Positions 41,157 to 49,181 of a stretch of 64,000 nt of DNA are shown here, piece after piece. Made by a program: the position numbers and the translations under genes. The stretch's first letter is position 1; every line of letters starts with the position of its first letter. Location: assembly GCF_900590885.1 (NCBI RefSeq), contig NZ_UUON01000050.1:434001-498000 (forward strand). Reading direction: 5' to 3'. This stretch comes from Pseudomonas viridiflava. GTDB taxonomy: Bacteria; Pseudomonadota; Gammaproteobacteria; Pseudomonadales; Pseudomonadaceae. The notes beneath the pieces are model-generated. The model saw only the letters and a program-made list of their open reading frames with translations. It ran no database searches and had not been told where the DNA came from.

Positions 41157-42037
41157 AGCGCTTCAGTTTCTCGAGTTTCATGCTGGTGGCGGGGTTGTTG
41201 TTCATCTACCTGCCGATGCTGATTCTGGTGATCTACTCGTTCAACGAATCCAAACTGGTGACGGTGTGGGGCGGTTGGTCGATCAAGTGGTACGTCGGTT
41301 TGCTCGACAACACCCAACTGATGGGCTCGGTGGCGCGCTCCCTGGAAATCGCCTGCTACACGGCGGTCGCCGCAGTGGCCCTGGGTACGCTGGCGGCGTT
41401 CGTGCTGACGCGCATCAGCAACTTCAAGGGCCGCACGCTGTTCGGCGGCCTGGTGACGGCGCCGTTGGTGATGCCCGAAGTGATCACCGGCCTGTCGCTG
41501 TTGCTGCTGTTCGTGGCCATGGCGCAGATGATCGGTTGGCCCCAGGAGCGTGGCATCGTCACCATCTGGATCGCCCACACGACGTTCTGTGCGGCATATG
41601 TGGCGGTGGTGGTGTCGGCGCGCTTGCGTGAGCTGGACCTGTCGATTGAAGAAGCAGCGATGGACCTGGGCGCGCGGCCATGGAAGGTGTTCTTCCTGAT
41701 CACCATCCCGATGATCGCGCCGTCGCTGGCGGCGGGCGGCATGATGTCGTTCGCGCTGTCGCTGGACGACCTGGTGTTGGCCAGCTTCGTGTCGGGCCCG
41801 GGCTCGACCACTTTGCCGATGGAAGTGTTCTCGGCCGTGCGCCTGGGGGTTAAACCCGAGATCAACGCCGTGGCGAGTTTGATTCTATTGGCGGTGTCGC
41901 TGGTGACCTTCCTGGTGTGGTTCTTCAGCCGTCGCGCCGAGGAACACCGCAAGAAGGCGATCCAGCAAGCCATTGAAGAAGCCGCAGCGGATGGCTGGAA
42001 ACAGCCGGACAAGCGTAGAGCACCCGCGCCAGTCTGA
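41153..42037 (+). CDS. spuH: polyamine ABC transporter permease SpuH (PotI type)
   Basis: The 294-residue partner permease has about six helices. The EAA loop is SIEEAAMDLGARPWKVFFLITIPMIAPSLAAG (about 165-195). FIYLPMLILVIYSFNESKLVTVWGGWSIKWY near the N-terminus is a PotI/PotC hallmark. The C-terminal tail (RRAEEHRKKAIQQAIEEAAADGWKQ) is charged and cytoplasmic. It is the last gene of the spu operon; a REPIN follows. Confidence 0.95.
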   Translation: MKRFSFSSFMLVAGLLFIYLPMLILVIYSFNESKLVTVWGGWSIKWYVGLLDNTQLMGSVARSLEIACYTAVAAVALGTLAAFVLTRISNFKGRTLFGGLVTAPLVMPEVITGLSLLLLFVAMAQMIGWPQERGIVTIWIAHTTFCAAYVAVVVSARLRELDLSIEEAAMDLGARPWKVFFLITIPMIAPSLAAGGMMSFALSLDDLVLASFVSGPGSTTLPMEVFSAVRLGVKPEINAVASLILLAVSLVTFLVWFFSRRAEEHRKKAIQQAIEEAAADGWKQPDKRRAPAPV

Positions 42038-42052
42038 ATCTGTGTGAGGTCC

Positions 42053-42147
42053 AAATGTGGGAGGGGGCTTGCCCCCGATAGCTGAGTTTCAGTCACTGAA
42101 TCTATTGACTGACCCACCGCCATCGGGGGCAAGTCTCCTCCCACATT
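42053..42147. repeat. REPIN (tail-in REP doublet)
   Basis: AATGTGGGAGGGGGC... and ...TCCTCCCACATT are inverted units with inward CGAT tails. The right arm is mutated (AAGTCTCCTCCC). The spacer keeps the TTCAGT...ACTGAC pattern of the other tail-in copies. It lies between convergent spuH and the HD-domain gene. Confidence 0.92.
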
Positions 42148-42157
42148 TGATTGCATT

Positions 42158-42796
42158 TCACGCCCAAGGAGATTTGCGGATGACCTCCACAAAATTCATC
42201 GGCTTGAACCCCGGCTCCTGATCCACCAGCACATCGGTCTTCACGTTGCCAAATGTGGTCTGCGGGCGATGGCGCAAGCCGTCGGCAAACGCGCAGATGA
42301 TGCATTCCTTGAACCCCTCACCGCGTGGATGCGCATGCACCACGGCTTCGCGCTGCACGCTGGAAAACGCGGCGTAGTCCATGCCAAGCACGTCCATCTC
42401 GACGCCGGCGGTCACCAGCGCAACGGTCGGGCGCAGGTGTTGCGGTACGCCCGGCGTGGTGTGCAGGGCGATGGACAGCCACACTTGTTCGATATCGTCA
42501 TCGCTCAGCCCATACGGCTTGAGGAAGGCTGCCGCGGCATTGGCGCCGTCGACTTCGAAGCGCTCGTCGTCACTGCGATGGCCTGCCACCAGGCCGAGGT
42601 CGTGGAACATGGCGCCGACGTAGAGCAGCTCCGGGTTGTAGGCCAACTGCTTGCGATCACCGCTCAACGCGCCGAACAGGAACACCCGGCGGGAATGGTG
42701 GTAGAGCAGGTCGGATTCGACGTCGCGGATATATTCAGTGGTGGCCTTGGCCAGTGCGCTGTCGGGGATCTGGATGCCGGCGATGGTGGTGGTCAT
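42158..42796 (-). CDS. HD-domain metal-dependent phosphohydrolase family protein
   Basis: The 212-residue protein carries an HD motif: HSRRVFLFGA (His about 34), LLYVGAMFHDLGLVAGHR (HD about 65), and the downstream SIALHTTPGVPQHL (His near 110). Spacing and the GAMFHDLGL motif resemble the cyanamide-hydratase-like HD subfamily (TIGR03401) as well as general HD hydrolases. The substrate is unknown. It begins with MTTTIAGIQIPDSALAKATTEYIRD and has GGAGAACC upstream of the ATG. It is divergent from a GlxA-type regulator about 290 bp away, with a REPIN in between. Confidence 0.87.
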   Translation of the reverse strand: MTTTIAGIQIPDSALAKATTEYIRDVESDLLYHHSRRVFLFGALSGDRKQLAYNPELLYVGAMFHDLGLVAGHRSDDERFEVDGANAAAAFLKPYGLSDDDIEQVWLSIALHTTPGVPQHLRPTVALVTAGVEMDVLGMDYAAFSSVQREAVVHAHPRGEGFKECIICAFADGLRHRPQTTFGNVKTDVLVDQEPGFKPMNFVEVIRKSPWA

Positions 42797-42953
42797 GGTG
42801 GTTCTCCTCTGGAAAGCATCCAGTCTGGTCGCGTGTGTGCGAAGGGGCTATCGCGGTGGGGATGCGATCCCGGCCAATGTGCCGTCACATCGTGCCAAGC
42901 GGAAATCAGCTAGGGTGTAGCAGGGGATTGATCTCTCAAAGCCTGTGAAAATC

Positions 42954-43046
42954 CAATGTGGGAGGGGGCTTGCCCCCGATAGCAGTGCGTCAGTCAGCAT
43001 TTCTGGTACTGATACACCGCCATCGGGGGCAAGCCCCCTCCCACAG
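42954..43046. repeat. REPIN (tail-in REP doublet)
   Basis: AATGTGGGAGGGGGC... and ...GCCCCCTCCCACAG have inward tails and the conserved symmetric spacer (GCGTCAGTCAGC...TACTGATACACCGCC). The element lies 40 bp before the GlxA-type regulator, within its promoter region. Confidence 0.93.
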
Positions 43047-43085
43047 GGGATTTGTGTTTATTCAGTTAATCAAGGTTTACCACCC

Positions 43086-44051
43086 ATGGGAAAAACCGTC
43101 GCCATCCTGATCTTTCCCGGCGTCCAGTCACTGGATGTGACCGGGCCCATGGACGTGTTCTGCGAGGCCAACCGCTTCCTGGCGCCCGAAGACCATTACC
43201 AGCTGGAAGTCATCGGTTTCGGCCACGGCACCCTGGCCGCGTCCAATGGCTTGTCACTCCAGGCTCACCGGCATTACAGCGACGCCCTGCAAGCCTATGA
43301 CCTGCTGCTGGTGGCGGGCGGGCCGCAGTTGCCGTTCGAGGATTTCGGCCCGGCGTTCGATGACTGGCTGCGCGGGGCAACCGCCCGTGCGCAGCGCTTC
43401 GGCTCGATCTGCAACGGCGCCTTCATGCTGGCCCGCGCCGGTTTGCTGGACGGTAAAACCGTCACCACCCACTGGAACGATGCGGCCGGCCTGGCACGCC
43501 TGTGCCCCTCGGCCCAGGTCGAGGCCGACCGCCTCTACGTGCAGGACGGCAACCTCTACACCTCGGCCGGGGTCACGGCGGGTATCGACCTGTCGCTGTA
43601 TCTGCTGGCCCAGGACCATGGCCCGGAAGTCGCGTTGAGCGTGGCCAAGCGCCTGGTGGTGTTCACCCAACGCTCGGGCGGGCAGTCGCAGTTCAGCCCG
43701 TTTCTGACACCCCACGCCGAAACCACCTCGGCGGTGGCGCTGGTGCAGCTGTACGTATTGGCGAACCTGACCGGCGACTTGACCATCGCCGACCTGGCCC
43801 AGGCGGCCAATATGAGCGCGCGCAATTTCTCCCGGGTGTTTGCCCGAGAGGCGCGGATAACGCCGGCGGAATTTGTCGAGCGGGCGCGGGTGGATGCGGC
43901 GCGGGTGATGCTCGAAAGCAGCCCCGCTCCGCTGAAAACAGTGGCCTATCAATGCGGCTTTCGCGACGCCCAGCACATGCGCAGTGTGTTCAACCGCCGG
44001 CTTGGCGTCACGCCACAACAGTTCCGGCTTAACTTTGCGGCGCCGGTTTAA
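43086..44051 (+). CDS. GlxA-family transcriptional regulator (DJ-1/PfpI-AraC)
   Basis: The 321-residue protein has an N-terminal DJ-1/PfpI-like glutaminase-fold domain (TVAILIFPGVQSLDVTGPMDVFCEAN at 3-28; the elbow GSICNGAFMLARAGLLDGKTVTTHW near 115-140) and a C-terminal AraC-type double HTH (LTIADLAQAANMSARNFSRVFAREARITPAEFVERARVDAARVML; LKTVAYQCGFRDAQHMRSVFNRRLGVTPQQF). This is the architecture of GlxA, GbdR and related amino-acid/amine regulators. The start is MGKTVAILIF: the longer frame reads through the REPIN, which is not coding. The target is unknown; polyamine or HacB genes are neighbours. Confidence 0.92.
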   Translation: MGKTVAILIFPGVQSLDVTGPMDVFCEANRFLAPEDHYQLEVIGFGHGTLAASNGLSLQAHRHYSDALQAYDLLLVAGGPQLPFEDFGPAFDDWLRGATARAQRFGSICNGAFMLARAGLLDGKTVTTHWNDAAGLARLCPSAQVEADRLYVQDGNLYTSAGVTAGIDLSLYLLAQDHGPEVALSVAKRLVVFTQRSGGQSQFSPFLTPHAETTSAVALVQLYVLANLTGDLTIADLAQAANMSARNFSRVFAREARITPAEFVERARVDAARVMLESSPAPLKTVAYQCGFRDAQHMRSVFNRRLGVTPQQFRLNFAAPV

Positions 44052-44121
44052 GCGCGTCGTAGGCTTCCAGCGCGCGCAGCGAGTAGATGTACGCGGCGCC
44101 GGCGTGGCGATTGCGGGCACG
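44029..44121 (-). pseudogene. possible C-terminal gene remnant
   Basis: The minus strand reads RARNRHAGAAYIYSLRAL then EAYDALKPAPQS and TAA, closed upstream by an in-frame TAG and without a start. The sequence has natural protein composition and overlaps the last 23 bp of the convergent regulator gene. It may be the tail of a deleted gene now replaced by a REPIN. No family is recognised. Confidence 0.3.
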
Positions 44122-44142
44122 CTAGCTGCCACACTGCAGTTC

Positions 44143-44237
44143 AAATGTGGGAGGGGGCTTGCCCCCGATGGCGGTGTATCAGTATCAGAGATGCTGACTG
44201 ACACTCAGCAATCGGGGGCAAGCCCCCTCCCACATTT
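44143..44237. repeat. REPIN (tail-in REP doublet)
   Basis: AATGTGGGAGGGGGC... and ...GCCCCCTCCCACATTTT have inward CGAT tails and the conserved spacer (GGCGGTGTATCAGT...CTGACTGACAC). It lies between the GlxA-type regulator and the convergent HacB-type acylase gene. Confidence 0.93.
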
Positions 44238-44255
44238 TGATCCCATTTCAAGCAG

Positions 44256-46610
44256 CTAGCGGGCGGGCAGTAGCTTCAGCGTACCGCGCGTATTCGCCGT
44301 GACTTCCTCATCACTGAAGTGCGCCTGCTCGTAGCCGCCTTCGATGTACGTCTCGGCCTGGTCGCCGTAGTGCTTGTCGAAGGGTACGCCGCTTTGTCCG
44401 ACCGGGTTGATGGTGAGGGCGTGGGCCACATCGGCAAAGTCGATCAGGCGCCGGGTCGATGGGCCGTAGGTCACCGGCCACGGCGCGGGGCCGATATTGG
44501 CCGATTGGTTGTTGGGTACTTCATGGGTGCCCGGCGCCGGGAACGGGCCGACGTTGACGATCAGGTCCAGCGGCTTCTGCGAGCCCAGCGGGTGGCCGTG
44601 GGTCACGGTGTGCGCCTTGCCCCACTGCCACTGGCTCGGGTCATCGCCGAAGGTGGCCTTGAGGTGCGCGAGGCTGTTGTCCCAGGCGAGCTTGACCGTG
44701 TCGGCGCGCTTGCCGTCCCACCACGGCGAGTCGGGGCTGGCGGCCAGGCGTGGCAGGGCGGCGTCGACTACGCGGGTGCTGAGCAGGGTCTTGAACATGC
44801 CGTCGCCGAGCTTCGGGTGGAAAGCCGCATCGGCGAGGTTGAACAGGAACTGGTTGAACAGCGTGGCGCTGGTGGAATCCAGCGGGTAGTCGCCTTTCCA
44901 GGTCGCCAGTTGCTCCACCAGTTTCAACTGCGCCGGGTCCTTGACCACTTCACGCAGCACCGGCAACAACGGCGCCAACAGGCGTGGGCCGAAGGCGGTG
45001 GTGGTACCGAGTTGCAAGGCCTGGCTGTTGTTCACGTCCCACTTCACGCTTTTGTCGCTCAATTGCGCGTTCAACTGCTGGCCACGGTCGGCGAGGTTGT
45101 AATAGCCGGGGATCTCCATGCCGGTGGGCGACACGGGCTGGGCATTGGCGGACACCACGTAACCGCGCGCCGGATTTTCTTCCTGGGGGTTGGCGCTGAA
45201 GGGGTAGAAGCCGAGTTTGTCGGCCATGGCGGTGCTGCCGTCGAGGATAAAACCGGGGTTGGCTCCGGCCGGGCGAATCGGCAACTGCGCCGCCGCCCAC
45301 CAGCCGATATCGCCCTTGGCATTCGCCCACACGATGTTCAGGCCCGGCGCGGAGACCTTGGATGCCGCAGCGCGTGCCTTGGCCAGCGTGTCGGCGCGGT
45401 TGAGCTGGTAGAACCCTTCGAGGATCGGGTTCTGGGTGTCGAGGAACGCCCACCACATGGCGATTGGCGTCTTGCCGGCGGCGTCGCCCAGCACGTCATT
45501 GATGATCGGGCCGTGGGGCGACTGGCGCAGCGTGAGGCTGACCGGCGCCTGGCCCTTCACCGCAATCTGTTGCTCGCTGCTGGTCATGTCGACCCATTGG
45601 TCGTGGTACCAGACCTGATTGGGGTTGTCCGGGTTGACCTTCTCGGCGATCAGGTCGAGGTCATCGTTCTGGAACATGGTCAGGCTCCAGCCGAAATCCA
45701 GGTTGTGCCCCAGGAACGCCACCGGTACCAGCGCGTTGTGATAGCCATACAACTCGAAGCCCGGCGCCGACAGCTGCGCCTCGTACCACACCGACGGCAC
45801 CGAAAAACGAATGTGCGGGTCGCCGGCCAGCAACGGCTTGCCGCTCTTGGTGCGGCTGCCGCTGATGGCCCAGGCGTTACTGCCTTCGAACTGCGGCAAG
45901 CCATTGTCGGCCAGGGCCTGCTCGCTCAGGGAGGCGATGGCGCCGAGGGTTTGCCAGTCACTGGCGGCCAGGTTGAGCGCGCCCTTGGGCTGCCAGTCGA
46001 GGTCGAAGACTTTCAGGTAGTCGTTGCCCAATTGGTCGCGTACGTAAGTCAGCAGTGGCTCTGTGCGAAACGCGGCGGCAAAGCTGTAGGCCATGTACCC
46101 GGCGACGCTGATGGTGTCTTCGGCGGTAAACGCTCGCTTGGGGATGCCCAGCACGTCGAATTCCATCGGGCTGGCGTGGCTGTCCTGATACTGGTTGATT
46201 CCGTCCAGATAGGCTTGCAGGGCTTTCCAGTGCGCCGACTCATGGTCCAGCTGCGCCACATACGTGGTTGCCCGGTCGCGAATGCGCAGGCTGCGGAACA
46301 GCTTGTCGGTCTCCAGCACCTTGGGCCCCAGCACCTCGGCCAGCTCGCCACGGGCCAGGCGGCGCATGATTTCCATCTGGAACAGCCGGTCCTGGGCGTG
46401 CACATAGCCGAGGGCGCGGTACAGGTCGGTCTCGTTCTCGGCGCGGATATGCGGCACGCCACGGTCGTCGTAGCGCACGGTGACCGAGCCCTGCAGGTTC
46501 GTAAGCGTAACCGTGCCCTGGCGGGTCGGTTGCTTGCTGTAGACGTACCAGCCGGCGCCGAGGGCGATCAGCACCAGCAGAACCGCGAGAACCCGCAAGA
46601 CGCGCTTCAT
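44256..46610 (-). CDS. hacB: penicillin-acylase-family Ntn hydrolase, HacB-type (acyl-homoserine lactone acylase)
   Basis: The 784-residue precursor has one N-terminal membrane/signal helix (VLAVLLVLIALGAGWYVY, about 7-25), an alpha subunit with VRYDDRGVPHIRAENETDLYRALGYVHAQDRLFQME (about 45-80), and a beta subunit beginning at the autocatalytic site Gly243-Ser244 in FEGSNAWAISGSRT. The serine nucleophile, the downstream VWYEAQLSAPG and the late NQSANIGPAPWPV segments are family landmarks. In PAO1 the gene next to spuH (about PA0305) encodes HacB, an AHL acylase; specificity here is inferred. The start MKRV is preferred over one two codons earlier because AAGGA is then at proper spacing. Confidence 0.9.
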   Translation of the reverse strand: MKRVLRVLAVLLVLIALGAGWYVYSKQPTRQGTVTLTNLQGSVTVRYDDRGVPHIRAENETDLYRALGYVHAQDRLFQMEIMRRLARGELAEVLGPKVLETDKLFRSLRIRDRATTYVAQLDHESAHWKALQAYLDGINQYQDSHASPMEFDVLGIPKRAFTAEDTISVAGYMAYSFAAAFRTEPLLTYVRDQLGNDYLKVFDLDWQPKGALNLAASDWQTLGAIASLSEQALADNGLPQFEGSNAWAISGSRTKSGKPLLAGDPHIRFSVPSVWYEAQLSAPGFELYGYHNALVPVAFLGHNLDFGWSLTMFQNDDLDLIAEKVNPDNPNQVWYHDQWVDMTSSEQQIAVKGQAPVSLTLRQSPHGPIINDVLGDAAGKTPIAMWWAFLDTQNPILEGFYQLNRADTLAKARAAASKVSAPGLNIVWANAKGDIGWWAAAQLPIRPAGANPGFILDGSTAMADKLGFYPFSANPQEENPARGYVVSANAQPVSPTGMEIPGYYNLADRGQQLNAQLSDKSVKWDVNNSQALQLGTTTAFGPRLLAPLLPVLREVVKDPAQLKLVEQLATWKGDYPLDSTSATLFNQFLFNLADAAFHPKLGDGMFKTLLSTRVVDAALPRLAASPDSPWWDGKRADTVKLAWDNSLAHLKATFGDDPSQWQWGKAHTVTHGHPLGSQKPLDLIVNVGPFPAPGTHEVPNNQSANIGPAPWPVTYGPSTRRLIDFADVAHALTINPVGQSGVPFDKHYGDQAETYIEGGYEQAHFSDEEVTANTRGTLKLLPAR

Positions 46611-46642
46611 GAACATTCCTTAGCAAAATGGGGGGCGGCGAG

Positions 46643-47218
46643 TTACAAACCTGTTGGCCACGAACAATAGCAGCCCACCGCCAAGGTGTGAGTGGCATTC
46701 ACCGGGCGGCCATCTTCAAGGGCTTTCAATATGGGTTCAATAAAACTGTTACTAGAATTGCACGTCAGCCCTTCGCTGTACGGCCCGAAATACGCAAGCT
46801 TACCGGTGCGGTCCCAAATGCCTACGGCCGGGCTGGCCGGCACCTGGTCGGCGCCGGGCAGGGCTGTGAGGGTTTTCATATTGCGCAGGTTGTCGGGCAG
46901 CTTGCCGTGGCTGCCGGGTTTTTGCAGGGCGTAGAACTCGACGCCTTGAGGCGCGTAGTGCTCGATCAACTCGCCCAGGTGTTGCTGGTTGCCGACGTTG
47001 CACGGGCAGGCCGGGTCCCAGAAGTGCACCAGGCGGATCGGGCCGGGGCCGCTGAGTTCGGCGGGCAGGCGCAATGCATCGCCGGAGAACACCGCCGTGT
47101 GTTCGCTGAAGGCGCGCAGGTAGCGGCCCTGGAACCAGTCGTATGCCGCCCACAGCACGCCGGCGCAGATGATCAGGATCAGGCTGGCGAACAGGGCGGA
47201 ACGGTAGGGTCGTCGCAT
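46643..47218 (-). CDS. thioredoxin-like membrane-anchored protein (DUF6436-type)
   Basis: The 191-residue protein has an N-terminal signal anchor (SALFASLILIICAGVLWAAY, about 7-26) and a periplasmic thioredoxin-fold domain. The expected active-site position holds RLVHFWDPACPCNVGNQQHLGEL (about 62-84), a CxC/CPCN motif rather than CxxC. Further cysteines occur near the C-terminus (GLTCNSS, VGCYCSW). A thiol-redox role in the envelope is plausible but not shown. It lies 32 bp upstream of hacB on the same strand, so the two may be co-transcribed, and is divergent from the lipase-like gene. Confidence 0.83.
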   Translation of the reverse strand: MRRPYRSALFASLILIICAGVLWAAYDWFQGRYLRAFSEHTAVFSGDALRLPAELSGPGPIRLVHFWDPACPCNVGNQQHLGELIEHYAPQGVEFYALQKPGSHGKLPDNLRNMKTLTALPGADQVPASPAVGIWDRTGKLAYFGPYSEGLTCNSSNSFIEPILKALEDGRPVNATHTLAVGCYCSWPTGL

Positions 47219-47266
47219 TCAGATGCATCCTCGCAGGTCGCGTAGCTTGCCATGCTTGCCCTGACA

Positions 47267-47293
47267 GATGAATATCGCAGCTCGATATTCATC
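47267..47293. promoter_or_regulatory. candidate operator: 11-bp inverted repeat
   Basis: GATGAATATCG, five bases, CGATATTCATC forms a perfect 11-bp inverted repeat between the divergent thioredoxin-like and lipase-like genes. It ends 24 bp before the lipase-like ATG. It is strikingly symmetric and AT-rich, so a dimeric repressor site or 5'-UTR hairpin is likely. The regulator is unknown. Confidence 0.55.
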
Positions 47294-47317
47294 TTCGCCG
47301 CAAGTCTGGAACCCTTT

Positions 47318-48253
47318 ATGCCCGTTACCTTTGACCCCGATCATCTACGCGAAAGTTTGCGACCCCTGGTGGATGCGCAACCGCTTTCAGCCGAGGCGCG
47401 GGTGTACCAGCGGTTCTACGGGCTTGACCTGCCGGCGCGCAAAGTCGTGAGCCGCCTGGGCCGTTTCGAGGTGGATGGGTTCGAGGTGGTGGCGCAAGTG
47501 TGGTGGCCGCCGGTTCCGGTGGCGACGATGTTCATGTTCCACGGCTTCTACGACCATATGGGCCTGTATCGCCATGTAGTGGACTGGGCGCTGGAGCAGG
47601 GCTTCGTGGTGATCGCCTGCGACCTGCCGGGCCACGGCTTATCCAGTGGCGCGCGGGCCAGCATCGATGATTTTGCGGTGTATCAGCGGGTGGTGCAGGC
47701 GCTGTTCGCTGAAGGCCAGGCGCTGCAACTGCCACAGCCCTGGCATTTGTTCGGGCAAAGCACCGGCGGCGCGGTGGTGGTGGATCACCTGCTCAACCAC
47801 GGCGCCGACAGCCCGGCCCAGGGCAAGACCTTTTTGCTGTCGCCGTTGGTGCGCCCGCGTGCGTGGAGGTGGTCGAAGCTCAGCTATTACCTGCTGCGGC
47901 CGTTCGTCAAAGGCATCGCCCGGCGCTTCAGCGAGAACACCAACGACCCGGCGTTCAAGCCGTTCCTGGAAGCCGACCCGCTGCAGCCGCGTCAACTGCC
48001 GACCGCCTGGGTGGGCGCACTGGCGCGCTGGATCAAGCGAATCGAGGCCGCACCACGCAGCCCGAGGCGCCCGGTGATTGTGCAGGGTGAGGAAGACATG
48101 ACGGTGGATTGGCAGCACAACTTGCAGGTGCTGCGGGGCAAGTTCGATCAGCCTGAGGTGTTGATGTTGCCGCGAGGCAGGCATCACCTGGCGAATGAAA
48201 TCCCGCAGATTCGCGAGGAATACTTCAAGTACCTCACGGACCACCTGAAGTAA
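47318..48253 (+). CDS. alpha/beta hydrolase (monoacylglycerol lipase / lysophospholipase-like)
   Basis: The 311-residue serine hydrolase has the oxyanion HGFYDHMGLYRHVVDW (about 72-87), the LPGHGLSSG motif (about 104), the nucleophile elbow LFGQSTGGAVVVDHL (Ser near 147), the Asp region VIVQGEEDMTVDWQHN (about 255), and the His in LPRGRHHLANE (about 287). This is the serine_aminopeptidase/PldB-like family. The start is MPVTFDPDHLRE: the frame extends 22 codons upstream but would include the inverted repeat, and the family N-terminus is short. Cytosolic. It is followed by a palindromic REP hairpin. Confidence 0.88.
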   Translation: MPVTFDPDHLRESLRPLVDAQPLSAEARVYQRFYGLDLPARKVVSRLGRFEVDGFEVVAQVWWPPVPVATMFMFHGFYDHMGLYRHVVDWALEQGFVVIACDLPGHGLSSGARASIDDFAVYQRVVQALFAEGQALQLPQPWHLFGQSTGGAVVVDHLLNHGADSPAQGKTFLLSPLVRPRAWRWSKLSYYLLRPFVKGIARRFSENTNDPAFKPFLEADPLQPRQLPTAWVGALARWIKRIEAAPRSPRRPVIVQGEEDMTVDWQHNLQVLRGKFDQPEVLMLPRGRHHLANEIPQIREEYFKYLTDHLK

Positions 48254-48261
48254 TCCGGTTC

Positions 48262-48300
48262 AAATGTGGGAGGGGGCAAGCCCCCTCCCACATTTTTTTA
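48262..48300. terminator. palindromic REP-derived terminator
   Basis: AAATGTGGGAGGGGGC, AA, GCCCCCTCCCACATTT forms a near-perfect long stem followed by TTTTT. It sits between convergent lipase-like and DUF2059 genes, 9 bp after the former. Confidence 0.9.
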
Positions 48301-49050
48301 CTGTGTCAGGCTGGAGGTGCTCTGGCCTACAGCAAGACCGGCGCGAATCGCGGCCAACGCCGCTTGGTAATAGGTTTTGCCCTCTGGCGATTCCGCAAAC
48401 GTCGCGAATTCTTCCAGCTCCGGGTCAGACAAATCCCGGTACACGTACAGCAACGTATTGTTCAGATCCTTATCGATTTGCTGCATCAGCCGCTCACGTT
48501 GCCCATTCAACATACCCTGGGCCTGGCCGCCGCCCAACAGGCCGGGGATCATCTGGCTCAAGCTGTCAGCGGCCACACCGGCAATCGCCAGGCTCACTTC
48601 GGCCCCGGCTTCGCGCGCAGGCAGGGCCTGGGCGAGGTGGCCGATGATCAGGCTGCGGGTGGCGTCGGCTTCGATATGCGGCAGGCCCTGGGCGTTTTTC
48701 GCCAGCTGGTCGCGGCGGGTGGCGAGCAACTCGGCGGCGACGATCTTGCGCCCCAGCGGCGATTGGAAAAACGCCAGGGCAGGCTTGGGGTCGGCGAGGT
48801 TTTTACGCAATTGCGCTTCGGCACGCTGGTCCATGGCCTGGGCGGCGAAGCGTTTATTGCTGTTGTCGACCAGCGCCTGGTACACCGCCGGCGGCAGGCT
48901 GTTGCGGTAACGCTGCTGGGCCGCACTGAGGGCGTCATTGAAATGCGCACGTTGCTCGGCCCAGCCGGCGACCTTGTACAACTGGTCATGGCCGTCTGCC
49001 CAGGCGGGCAAAACGCAGAACATCAGCAAGGAAAAAAACAAACGACGCAT
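48298..49050 (-). CDS. DUF2059 exported protein
   Basis: The 250-residue protein has a signal peptide (MRRLFFSLLMFCVLPAWA, 1-18). The C-terminal DUF2059-like helical region (ERLMQQIDKDLNNTLLYVYRDLSDPELEEFATFAESPEGKTYYQAALAAIRAGL, about 185-240) contains the LSDPELEEFATFAESPEGK motif seen in this family. It is all-helical and presumably periplasmic. The function is unknown. GACAGGAG precedes the ATG at good spacing. Confidence 0.85.
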   Translation of the reverse strand: MRRLFFSLLMFCVLPAWADGHDQLYKVAGWAEQRAHFNDALSAAQQRYRNSLPPAVYQALVDNSNKRFAAQAMDQRAEAQLRKNLADPKPALAFFQSPLGRKIVAAELLATRRDQLAKNAQGLPHIEADATRSLIIGHLAQALPAREAGAEVSLAIAGVAADSLSQMIPGLLGGGQAQGMLNGQRERLMQQIDKDLNNTLLYVYRDLSDPELEEFATFAESPEGKTYYQAALAAIRAGLAVGQSTSSLTQ

Positions 49051-49181
49051 ATGGACTCCTGTCAGTCGGCCACTATTGTCCGTGTCGGGCGTAGGATTTG
49101 TCGAGAAGTCCTATCAGTCACCTGACTAAAGTGTATTCAGACGCTCGGCGGCTCTGTCGGATTCACAGGCGTATGGATACT

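Noticed and set aside
42945..43085. Long open frame extending the GlxA-type regulator 47 codons upstream
   Set aside because: The extension translates the REPIN; codon content and repeats show it is not coding. The start at 43086 opens directly into the DJ-1-like domain.
44256..46610. Assignment of the acylase as PvdQ or QuiP
   Set aside because: The neighbourhood (next to spuH) and lack of pyoverdine genes fit the HacB position; sequence alone does not separate substrate classes firmly.
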